Of a DNA stretch of 64,000 bases, positions 35,001-45,713 are shown piece after piece. Position numbers and translations under genes: made by a program. Position 1 is the first letter of the stretch; each line of letters starts with the position of its first letter. Under the pieces are notes generated by a model. The model was given only the letters and a program-made list of their open reading frames with translations. It made no database searches and was not told where the DNA came from. The DNA lies in NCBI GenBank assembly GCA_002118135.1, contig BDIU01000340.1, positions 1 to 64,000 on the forward strand. Reading direction: 5' to 3'. This DNA comes from Trebouxia sp. TZW2008. Lineage: Eukaryota; Chlorophyta; Trebouxiophyceae; Trebouxiales; Trebouxiaceae.

Positions 35001-35657
35001 AGTTGTAGACAGTACTGTGTGGGTGTCAGGTTCTCTTGCTGTATCACATCTCTCAAATGCTGGGGGAGAGCATCTGCAGCCAATAACGAGATGCACAATG
35101 GGATTCATGGTCAAACACAACAAGCTACCGCCTATGAATATGTTATGGCATGTCTGATGCTTGCTGCACACAGCGTCCTGCAAGCACAGCTCATCACCTG
35201 CCTGCGTTTACTACATGTTCTGCCAGAAGCAGCAGTCTGGAAGTTTTGCTGTCTGTATCTGCAACTATGCATCTTGTCCTGGGCTTGTTGAAGGTGTACC
35301 TGCAGCCATGCCATTTCGGTCATGACAACTTCATGCTGGGAGCTCGCAGCACGTCAGCTGTTGTTGTCACCCGGTGAAGGTCTTCATCAGTATTTGACAC
35401 TGCTTAGCCTGGACCTTCAATGCTTGCAGATTCAACGTTTGCGAAAGCTTGCTTCTGTCGAAGACTTGCTTGCCGTTGTTTTTCGCAGAGGCATCCGACA
35501 TTTGACCAGCCTTTAGCTGACGCACACTTGACACTGTAAGCGCAGAACGTGCCGTCGACACGCCTACATGCCGACGCGGAAAGGCGCAAATTATGACAGA
35601 CGGACGCAGTCGCTGTGCCTGCAACGGTCTGCTGTTCGAGATCAATCTGCAAAGCAT
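32062..35657 (-). CDS. TRM5: tRNA (guanine37-N1)-methyltransferase TRM5
   Basis: Ten exons (35371-35657, 35215-35299, 34964-35059, 34650-34799, 34463-34507, 34237-34353, 33877-34008, 33452-33617, 32730-32942, 32062-32306) join in phase to 511 residues. Diagnostic blocks in order: [31 protein letters not shown], the AdoMet motif [34 protein letters not shown], and the catalytic-site [14 protein letters not shown]. The enzyme methylates N1 of G37 next to the anticodon and prevents +1 frameshifting. The first 45 residues are Arg/Ser-rich without acids, so an organelle-targeted form is likely; an internal Met near residue 53 could give a cytosolic form. The intron 6 donor is GC (AAG|GCACGT). Exon 9's tail is partly duplicated in intron 9. 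Confidence 0.93.
32380..32600 (-). pseudogene. Decayed copy of TRM5 exon 9 tail and donor
   Basis: Minus-strand frame here still spells [17 protein letters not shown], versus [14 protein letters not shown] plus donor in exon 9. The surrounding intronic sequence (GCAGTTGCAC-ACACAACAAG blocks near 32384 and 32558) is duplicated too, so a segment of about 170-230 bp was copied downstream of the real exon. Confidence 0.7.
32967..33138. mobile_element. MITE copy 7
   Basis: TA at 32965-32966, start CAGAAATTTATCTTGATAA, end near ACGTTG/TA at 33138-33140, with TAAGGACA repeats. In TRM5 intron 8, 25 nt before the acceptor of exon 9 in gene order. Confidence 0.75.
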
Positions 35658-35868
35658 GTACAAGAGCTACATGCAGCAGTCAATAGCAGCGTGCGCATGC
35701 TGATCTGCGTGCTCGCCGTCATGTGAGTGCGCAGCAAGCAAAGCATGCAGCATGCAAAGCAAAGCATGCAACAGCGCTAGCATCGTCAATGAAGTATTGC
35801 GCACTGAGCGCATCCCTGAGCGCAGCTCTCATGTCCTGAAAGTCCTTCAGCCGACCAAACATAGCAAC
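35658..35868. promoter_or_regulatory. Bidirectional upstream region of TRM5 and XRCC4
   Basis: The two start codons are 211 bp apart in divergent orientation, so a shared promoter is likely. The XRCC4 frame stays open upstream to an ATG at 35752, which would extend that protein by 39 residues if used. Confidence 0.5.
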
Positions 35869-38000
35869 ATGCTCTCTTGCAAGCGCGTCGTGGACTCCGT
35901 GACTGATGCGCAGTACTTCTTTCTTGTCAAGTTGCACGATGACGCTCGCAACCCGGAACACAGCACAACTTTCGACATCGAGATTGCTGACGGATCAAAT
36001 GCCTGGTCGCAAGTGGGTAGGCCATTTGCAATTCTACACTGTGTATACACACACCGGACCATCCTTTCTTAACACTCAGCTGCCTCCACATCGCTTAGGT
36101 CTTCGCCGTCCCACCACACAAATCGCGGATTGGATGGCTGTTGCCAAGCAGGCCCTTACAAGAAAATCTGACAAGTTCACCTTCATCATTACACCAAAAA
36201 AGAAGCCTGACGTTCTAAGGGTAAGCTGTTGGACGCCTTCCTGAGTGCTGTGTCAACTAGCTGACCATGCTTCATGATTGCGAGCAGGTTCGCTGGGAGT
36301 ATCAAGCAGAATTGAGTGACTTCGAAGGCAGATTGGCTGGTCAGATTGATGTCGAGCATGCACAAGAATCTGCAGCAGTGACTCAGAGTATCCTGAGCAC
36401 AGTGTTTGACAATTTGTCAAGTCTACAGGTGCGTCGTCATTGGCAGTAATGCTTGCATAACCCAAGACCTGGGCAGGCAGTAGTTCAACCATGTTGCCCT
36501 CTCACAGGCAGAACATTGTGTATAGGAGTCTCAGCAGCAGGTCCAGCATCAGTGTGATATGTTCAGGAGGGAAGCCGAATCTGCACAGCAACAGGTCCAG
36601 GATTACGTTGAGCAGAAACACAAGAGGGAAGCAGAGCTGTATGTCAAGGTATGTTACTTGATGAGCAGAAGTGATTGCTGTCGTATCTCTTTTGTGTGCG
36701 TTCACAGTGTTTGCTGCCAGTGCAGTTTGCAGCTGTGCTGAATGAAAAGAAAGCCAAAGCTGTAGAGTGGAAGCTCAAGGCTGAGCAGGCTCAAGCAGCT
36801 GTACAGAAAGCCTCCACAGAGGTAGAATCTGCTTAACACAAAAGCTTTGCTCAGCCATCCATCAATGTGCACACCTTGCAGGGTGCATGCAGCATACGCA
36901 GCAGGCTGACGGCGGTGAAGCATTATGCCGATCTGAGTGCTGGGCGACGATGCCAAAACCTGTACTGCAACACATGGCTTGCCGTGTTTGACCTTGCAAT
37001 CAGATGCATTCTTTCCTTGGTTCACAATCTGAGAAATATGCTTGTTTGCAATCTCTACTGACAGACACATTGCGATCTAATTTGACTTTGTACTTGATTT
37101 TACTTGCTTCAATGACGAAAACACTGTCAAGCCCTGAAGTATGTGTTCATTGCATGCATGCAAGTGCCTTCAGTACCATGCAGGGCATAGCTGCTGAAGG
37201 CACTCCACCCAGAGACACTTACAGTCAGAGTACTGACCCCTCAGATGATGAACATGTTGTCGGGCAAGACCCCTATGATGCTGCCAGATCAGGCAGTCAG
37301 GCAAACAGCTCACGGAACAGATCACAAGATGAACCTGCAGAAACAGTACAGCAAGCTACAGATGCACAGCAGTCTCCTGGCTCAACAGCACAGGCTGCTC
37401 AAGGACCTGACAGGTTGCAGCTGCAACCAAGCGTGACGTTGGACAAGGAGTACGACCCTGGTGATGATCCAGAAATGCAAGAAGGTCAGTCAACCCACAG
37501 CTTGTATGCATGCTGCTCATGTCTCAGCTGCAGCCAGACGTTGCATCTGTGTGCGTCGCAATATCACAGAAGGTGTATCATTAGGTTGAAAAGCTATCAG
37601 TCTACTTTTGAGTTACTGCACGAACAATGAGTGCAGAAAGCATGATGCGCCTTTACATTGGATTGAGCGTGCAACAGATCTTCTGATGCATGCTTTTGTT
37701 GCTCGTCAACAGACTGCATTGCTTCCCTGATGGCTTTGTGCGCGCAGGTCCTCTAACAATGAACACTTTAGCTTGTGGCAAAGACAGCAGCAATTCCAGG
37801 CATAAAGAACCTGTCTGAATCTTGCAGGTGATCTTATGGATGTGGACACAGTGCCAATTGCTGCAGAAGCTCTGAATCAAAAGCCAACTCAGGCAAGCTC
37901 CAAAGCAACAAAGAGAATGGAACCTTCTCCAAACCCTCCTAATGCAACAGCAGCATCCAGGCCAGCAAGACCAAAAGCAGTCACCAGAAGAAGGCGATAA
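35869..38000 (+). CDS. XRCC4: XRCC4-like non-homologous end-joining scaffold
   Basis: Seven exons (35869-36016, 36099-36220, 36288-36428, 36526-36648, 36708-36821, 37184-37484, 37828-38000) join in phase to 373 residues. The N-terminal head shows YFFLVKLHDD and FDIEIADGSNAW, corresponding to the beta-strand pair with the conserved DG.xAW of XRCC4. WEYQAELSDFEGRLAGQID leads into a coiled coil containing FAAVLNEKKAKAVEWKL, which matches the F-x-VLNEKK block of the ligase-IV-binding region. The acidic, Ser/Gln-rich tail ends in basic KAVTRRRR, probably a nuclear signal. XRCC4 dimerises and stabilises DNA ligase IV. The ATG at 35869 was preferred because the head fold begins right after it. Confidence 0.85.
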
Positions 38001-38548
38001 CAATGTATGTCTTATTGTTGACATTGACATCAGTACTTCATGTGTTGACTGCTCCAGGCTATGCTTGTATTCATTCAGGTCAGTGCACCAGCTGCTCTTG
38101 GTGACAGAATTCTGCTGCCCATCAGGTTGTTTATGTCTGATGTTTGGCTCTTCCACTAATGCAAGCAACCTGGTGTTTGTAAAGATGTGAGCGAAAAATC
38201 CAAAAATGACTCAGCGCTGTGATTGCTGCAGACATATTGCTCACAGGCACCCACATATCTTGAAGTATGACACAGTGACTGTCTGGAACCATCTGGCAGG
38301 CATGGAGATGCTGGGTTCAGAATTTACTGCATGAGTCACTAGTTGTCTTTACCTCGCTCGACCAAACTGAGAATTCTGCGTTTGTTGCAACCTCATTTAT
38401 TGAATGCAAAACGGGATCATCGCGTTGACTAGACACTACACGAAATAGGGCTCAAAACGTTGGCACGCACAAGCTCTTTATTGCATCCAGCAGGAACAAA
38501 GCAAAAGCTTGCACAATTGTCTCAGTGCAACACACATCTCTGCCTATT
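38001..38548. other. Convergent 3' intergenic region
   Basis: Lies between XRCC4 (plus) and glucan phosphorylase (minus). No coding or RNA feature is supported. Confidence 0.5.
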
Positions 38549-41500
38549 TTAGTTGCCGGGAACGGGGACTGGCTTGACATCCCAGATGTCCTTAGCATAC
38601 TCATAGATGGTACGGTCAGATGAGAACTTGCCGCTGCCTGCTGTGTACAAAATACTTCTCTTGGTCCACTCATCCTGGTCAGCGTACACCTGCATTGAGA
38701 CATTTGCACATCAGACCTATGTGCATAAAGATATGACTCGAAAGCACAGCTTGGATCACTTGAGAGCAAATGAATTCACTCTAGCACTTGATGTGGTGTG
38801 AGCTATATGTACCAAATGATGGGAAGGGCATCAGGCAACGGCTTACCCGGTCAACCTCAGCCTGGGCGTCCATGTAGCTGGCAAAGTCATTTGCCAACAA
38901 GAACCAGTCATTGCTCTTGGTCATGTCATTGACATTGTCAACCAGACCCTGGAAGTACTCAGGCTCCCCAAAGGTGCCATCAGTGATCCTGCAAATCAAA
39001 ATAAATACTTCATGTGACATGGCCCTCAATTAGCATATGGGGTACAGGGATTTCTCTTTGTAAGGACATATGAGGACAAGGACATGCTCAATGTAAGGTC
39101 AAGGCAATTGGCCACCAATCACTGCATTCTGACTGCACAGGTATCCCTAAGAGAGGACAACAGGGTGTAAGGACAGTTGTCTTGGTGACCAGCGCAATTG
39201 CTGGATAGAGAATAACTTCACTTTGCAAATGGTTGCACAAGCACCATATGGCAGTCCTGCAAGAGCTGCACTTTAGACAAGCGTTATGTTTGACTTGATA
39301 TGAACAACGATGCACTTGCACCAGCAGCAGTCACAGGAGATGTTTAATGCTGTAAGCTTTAGCAGCCTGTCTGCTAAAGCTTCAGGCACTAGCAGCAAGC
39401 AGTTACTGGAGGTCATTGATGAGTTGACTTACGTCTTCATGACTGTCTTCCACCGCGGGTCATAGTCCTTGAAGTCTTTGCGCTCCTCACGTAGGCGAGG
39501 AACGTCTTCTGCATCAACTCCAAAGACAAACAGGTTTTCCTTGCCAGTCTCCTCTGCAATCTCAACATTAGCACCATCCATGGTACCAATGATGAGGCAG
39601 CCGTTCATCTGGAACTTCATGTTTGAAGTTCCAGATGCCTCTGTGCCAGCTGTGGAGATGTGCTGTGACAACTCAGCTCCTGGGATGATGAACTCAGCCA
39701 AAGAAACATTGTAGTCTGGCAGGAACACCACCTGCAACAGGTCGAGCAAGTCAGTTTAGCAGCACACTCTATGTGAGATGGGCTGCTGGTCGAACACAAG
39801 CAAAAAATGCAAGCTTTGTAACATTGACTCTAATGCATGACTGCAGAGGCACCAAGTGTGTACTGAACCTAACCATGCTGCAGTGTACACTTGACGCATC
39901 CTGTTGCTTGAATTCAGACGCCATCTGACCTGTGAATATTGCAGACATTCACTTTGCAGATTTTGACTCTGTACACAATGCTCAGATATTGTATCAGGTA
40001 TTGTATTTATCTATGTATGCTGTGGGATGATAGAATACCTTGAGAAGGTCACCAACATCCTTGTCCTTGTTGACAACATCACCCACAGCAGTGATGAGCT
40101 TGATCATCTTCTTGGCCATGTAGTAGGCGGATGCAGCCTTGCCTCCAAAGACTACCACACGTGGCACAACCTGCAAAGCAGCAAATATGCATCAGTTATT
40201 ACAATTCTTGTGCTTGCAATGCATACAAACTGAGCTCTGTATTGGAGGCATTTTTGCCTCCAATATCGGTTGGAGGCAACACTTTGCGGTCACAGCTAGC
40301 TGCCAAGCATTGATCTCAAGCAAAGGTGCCTGGCTGCATGACATGTCTTGTCAAATGATGTTAGTCCACGGCCAGCATGATGACATTATTGCAGCTATGT
40401 AGTAATTATGCCCCTGACACACAGAGTGTGAGCACAAATACCTTCTTCCTCTCCTCCTTGCTCATCTTCTTGATCTCCAGATATCTGTGGATCACGCTGA
40501 ACATGTTGAGGTGCTGTCGCTTGTACTCATGGATACGCTTGATCTGGATGTCGTACAGGGCATTGGTGGGCACCTCAATCCCTGTGATCTCCTGCAAAAA
40601 TTGCCCAGCAACTCATCAGTACCAATACACCAATACCTCCAAAAGATGCATTGCGTGAGTCTTGGCTTGCAACACACATGCCTTTCATGCTGCCTTTTGA
40701 AATGCAGTATGCTGCCTCATCACAGCATCAGGTCAAACATGTCAAGCCACCAAGGTATGCCTCATCTGGAATAGGCAGGCACAGCACAGCTTTAGCTTTG
40801 CAGAAGATTGTAAATCTGCAGAAGCTTGCAAACAGGAACAACTGCAGTTGATCAGTGTCTGTAGTGATACCTTGATCTTGCCAGCCAGCCTCTCCTTCTT
40901 GGCAAGCTTGACGTCCCTCCACTTGGCCTGGAACTTCCTGTCTGAAGCATGCTTGCGCAGGCCCTCCAGCTGGTAAGCCTCAGTGATCCACTTGTCACCA
41001 CCAAGAGTCTCAGTGATCAGGCTAGCCAACTCGGGGTTGCAATATGCCAACCACCGTCGGGGGGTCACACCATTGGTCTTGTTCTGGAACTTCTCTGGTG
41101 TCAGATCATAGAAGTCCTGCAGACAGGATAAGACTTGAGCATGACTGCGACTGTGTGAACTGCATGATGTTCAGCAGCTTGCAGCAGTCAGGCTCTACAA
41201 TTGCCAAAGCTGATGAAGACATCTCATGTGTCAAAGATTTTGGGCACATCACAGCTTGCATTTTAAGAGCATGCATATGCCTGAGTGTGGTTGCAGGAGA
41301 TCTCAGCAGCAAGGTAGACAGTGCGTCACCTTAAAAATGGTCTCCTTGATGATCTCAGAGTGGATGTAGGCCACACCATTGACAGCCTTGCTACCAACCA
41401 CAGCCAAGTATGCCATGTTGACCAACCTACACAGCACAAGCAGCCAAAATGGGTGGGCTGGCCAGGTGTGTACAAAGCCATGAGGAAGTAATGATATGCA

Positions 41501-44500
41501 ATGAAACAGGTGATGCCTGCAACAATTTCCATGCCAGGTGCAACTCGCTTCTTAGTGCTGCATCTGGCAACCAACAGCCAATATGACCTGCAGCTGCAAA
41601 ATATACAAGAGAAGCAATGTGACTATGCAAGCAAGGACACAAGGGCACATCTGGACACTGTGGGAGTGTCAGGCCTGGCTTACTTGACACCCTTCTCCCA
41701 TGGGTTCTCCATGATGATGCCATATTTGTTGAGGGCCTTGGTGACTGGGTCCTCCTCTTCCTCTTCTTCTGCCTCCTCAGCCTTGGTGGCCTTGTCAGCA
41801 GTCTCAGCCTTCTGAGCCAGCTTGGTGGTTTCCTTGGCCACAGGCTTGGCCTTTGGCTTCTTGCCCTCCTTCTCAACCTGGGCCAACACCTTCTCCTGCA
41901 AGCATTCCAAAATGTGTTGCAACTTCAGTGTGAATGTCCACGCAATTCTGTATGAGCTGCTCAGAGACTGTGGTGAAGTGCATGGCAGCTTATGTTAGAT
42001 AGACTTTGCAGAAGGCCGTGCCACTGCACTGCTGAGATTTAGAGTCAGTTCTGTGATGCAGCTTGTTGGATATAGCAGCAGCACTGTACTAACGCTTGTT
42101 GCAAAGATTTTGTCTTGCATGGCTGCAGCTATGCAACTGCTGTTGCCAATCCCTGAGCTTCATTGTACTGAAAGTACATGGCACACAAGTTCAGATGGCA
42201 TTATGCAGTGTTCACACCCAAAATCTAGCACAATTATGGGACCGCATTAGCAAGCATTTGAATGATGATGATGAATGTGCACACCTTCAAGGAGTCCTTC
42301 CAAATGCTGTCAATCTTGTCAATGATCTCCATGTGACGGGGTAGCAGCTTGCCCATGACCTTGACAGGCCACTTCTCCAAGGCCTCTGGCATGACTGTGT
42401 GGTTGGTGAATGCCAGACACTGCAAGCAAAACTCTGTGTCAGCGCTTTGCAGCCAATCTAGCTTGCACAGTAAGGCTTGCTGTCAAAGCAGATCCCTGAT
42501 CATGCGCATTGTCTTTCACAAGGACACAGGCACACTGTCTCAATAATGACAGCGCATACAGTTTAATCAAATGGGAGCTGCATTCACAAATCTGTCTTGC
42601 ATGTCAAACACTGCAGATGTTGAAGGTTTTGTGAACCATATATATAGCACATCACAGGTAAGCTTTAGCTGCATGCTTTGCACACCACAGCGTTGGCTTC
42701 AACCGGAAGCCTCCTTTGGTACATGTGCTCAGGTGAAATAGTACCTGGGTTGTGATGCTCCAGGCCTCCTCCCAGTCAAGACCCTCCTGGTCAATCAGCA
42801 GGCGCATGAGCTCTGCTACAGCAATAGTGGGGTGGGTGTCGTTCATCTGGAAGCAGGCCTTGGAGGGGAAATCCTTCCAGTTCTTGTGACCAGTCTCCTT
42901 GTAGCGAGCCATCACATCCTGTATACACAAGGTCAGAACAATCAGATCACAACACAGTTACCATGTCGCATCACCATGGCACCAGTGTTCCTTTGGCATA
43001 CTAAGCAACTGAGTGCTTTACAATTGGCCGCTGCATGCAGGATGTCAGCTGCAGCCAGACCAAAGGCAATGATGAAGCAAATATGTAACATGATGATGCT
43101 CACAGATGAGAGGATTGGGCTAGAGCATGCTCACCTGAATGGATGCAGAGACAAAGAAGAATTGCTGTTTGAGTCGCAGCTCCTTGCCGTACTCAGTGGC
43201 GTCGTTGGGGTACAGCACAGAGCTGATGTCCTCAGCCTTGCGCTTCTCATCAACAGCCTGCAAAACAAAGAGACTCAGCACTGCTGATCAGTTCAGTGGA
43301 TCATCGTGTCTAATACTCAACACGTAATACACAAGACATAAATATAGTATGTGAGCTTTGGAGAGAATACATCACTGAAATACAGTGCAAAATGTAATTT
43401 GCGCAACACATTGGCACCGATGCATGATACTCAGTTCACAAGGATTGATAAGCATCAGTAACTGAAACTGAAAGTATGATCACTCCTAGATCATCTCGAG
43501 AACAAGAATCCTATGGATAAATCAATGAAAGGGCAGGGCAGCACGAGTCATATTTTGAGGCGGTACCTCAACGTAGTGTCCCTCGTTGAACTCGTCCAGT
43601 TTGAACTCGTTCACAGGCTTGGACTCCCACAGACGCAGGTTGCCAACAGTGTTGGTGCCATACCCTGGGATTGGGTTGTCATATGCAGCTGCAATGACCT
43701 GCAAATACGAGTCAAGAGGTATGAGACTTGTTCATGCATGAGCATCAAACCAACAGCTTCAATGCTTTGTATTGTCAAGATCAATTCTCGATGCTATGTA
43801 CCTCCTCTCCAGGAGTCCACTTGAAGTTGTCTACTTTGCCGTAGAAGCCAACCCTGTAGCTAATGGTTGGGCGAGCAATCTCCCAGGGGTTGCCGTTCTG
43901 CAGCCAGATGTCTGGGATCTCCTTCTGGAAACCCTTTTCCAACGTCTGCACCACACCCATATGTCAGCAAGCAACAATGATTCTGTATGCATGCATTGTA
44001 GAAACTGAGCATGTCAGCATGGGAACATGATTCAGGTATGTGGCTCACCTGACGGAACATGCCATACTTGTAGCGGATTCCATAACCCCAGCCTGGCAGA
44101 TCCAGGGTGGCAATTGAATCAAGGAAGCAAGCAGCAAGGCGACCTAGACCACCGTTGCCAAGAGCAGCATTCTGCTCATTGTCAACCAGCTCCTCTAGGC
44201 TGTAGCCAAGCTGCTTGACAGCCTGGCCGTACTCCTCCTCTAAGCCAAGGTTCATCACTGTGTTGAGCAAGGAGCGGCCCATCAGAAACTCTGCTGAGAG
44301 GTAGTAGATGAACTTAGGGTCCTTCTGCCTGTAGGAACAATCCACGTCATCAGCAGGACAGCCTTCACTTGAAGCAGGAAAGGATAAAGATGGCAATGGT
44401 TGCTAGGCAAATCTGCAGCACACCTCCAGTGCTCCTGAGTCTTGTTGAACCTCTCAATGAGGCGTTCACGGACACTCCAGGCAACACCTTGGTAGGCCTG

Positions 44501-44812
44501 GCGATCGCTGACAGCGTGTGAATCAGCGCCGACAACATATTCAAGTTTCTTGACGATATCGGTTTGCACTGCGTTGCCGTTATCCTTGGGTTTGTAGTCG
44601 AGACCCTTGGTAGGCAGATCGCGTTTGGCGGGCGTCTTGCCCAACTTCTCTAAAACTGCGCTAGGCCTGACATAGGACCTTCTGCTGGCCGATCGCACGC
44701 GAGAAGCGCCTGCAACCGGGCGGCCAGCCAAAGCGGACGAGGCTGATGGCGGGAGCACTCGTCGACACGTAGACAAGCCTGTGTTGTGCATACGGATAGG
44801 CTGTGTGTACAT
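38549..44812 (-). CDS. PHO1: Plastid alpha-1,4-glucan (starch) phosphorylase
   Basis: Fifteen exons (44424-44812, 44049-44328, 43802-43945, 43567-43698, 43135-43257, 42745-42918, 42285-42419, 41684-41895, 41330-41426, 40871-41116, 40442-40591, 40039-40170, 39433-39731, 38847-38988, 38549-38689) join in phase to 931 residues. GT35 features include [64 protein letters not shown] and the pyridoxal-phosphate lysine in [10 protein letters not shown] near residue 777. Residues 1-55 are rich in Ser, Arg and Ala, as in a chloroplast transit peptide. Residues about 460-510 (exon 8) form a Lys/Ala/Glu-rich insertion ending in an acidic run, at the position of the L78/L80 insertion of plant Pho1. The enzyme releases glucose-1-phosphate from starch or malto-oligosaccharides, or acts in reverse. 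Intron 13 carries a MITE. Confidence 0.96.
39045..39222. mobile_element. MITE copy 8
   Basis: TA at 39043-39044 then CAGGGATTTCTCTTTGTAA, TAAGGACA repeats and a degraded right end near ATAACTTCACT. In phosphorylase intron 13. Confidence 0.7.
40241..40264. repeat. Perfect 10 bp hairpin with T4 loop
   Basis: ATTGGAGGCA and TGCCTCCAAT flank TTTT; a third GGAGGCA follows at about 40271. It lies in phosphorylase intron 11 and, in a nuclear gene, is not a bacterial-type terminator. Confidence 0.6.
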
Positions 44813-45713
44813 CGTGTTCTTCAACTATCTCTTGAAGTCTGATCACTAGACAATGCTCTCAGGGTACGTTGTCCTTCCTGCGCTCGATCTATGCCTTGAC
44901 CAGCGATTTCGAAGTCTGACCTTTGACTGCCGTTCATAAGAGCGCTTAGGCCATGTGGCACACGTGTGAGCATCGCAAGTCCGCACGCAATTTGACCAGG
45001 AATCAGGCTCAAAAGTGTGAATTCATGTAGGCTACAAAGCAGAAATGTTGCACAACTCCAGACGTGCAGCGCAAGTAGTGTTGAGACCACAATCACGCTT
45101 GTTGATAGCATGTTGTATGCAAAATTTGTAAGTTTCAGCTTTGTTCAAAAGTTTCATCTTCTGAATTTATTTTCCAAACCTGTTCTGTTCCCTTTTTGCC
45201 AACTGCCAAGAATTGCGCAACAAAACCATGGGCTGTTTGACACGAGCGTATTGCTGAGTTGCTGCGGACTGTGCATGCCGCAGCCATTGCAGGAGCCTGT
45301 GGATGTCTGAACATTACACTTACATCTGATGCTATGCCATACAAATCATTGAGTGGAGTGAAATGACATAGCTCTCAGCAGCTTTGCCAGACTCTACGCA
45401 CCATCCAACGTGGGCTACAGATGGACCACAGCAGGGGCATGCAGCAAGGTGTTGTCCCTGCTGCTCAACTACTGACTGATTATTCGACAAATGACAGCAA
45501 AACACCCTGTAACACAGTAACAGAATCTACATCATCAAGCCAGAAACTCAACAAGCAAAAACAACACAGACACGCACACACCTGAGCTCAAGCATGCTTT
45601 GCTTTGCTGCTATGATTCTGCTACTGACATCAAATTTGGCACAAACACTTCTGCAGAAAGTGACCAAACTCCCTTCAAGGCAACAGAGGGGCGGACTACA
45701 GGCAGGGAAGTTC
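44813..45713. other. Intergenic region upstream of phosphorylase
   Basis: Lies between the stop of the WD40 gene and the phosphorylase start, both on the minus strand. It should contain the phosphorylase promoter near 44813-45100. No gene or RNA is recognised. Confidence 0.5.

Noticed and set aside
40241..40264. Hairpin followed by T-rich loop as a terminator
   Set aside because: It lies within an intron of a nuclear gene; rho-independent termination does not apply.
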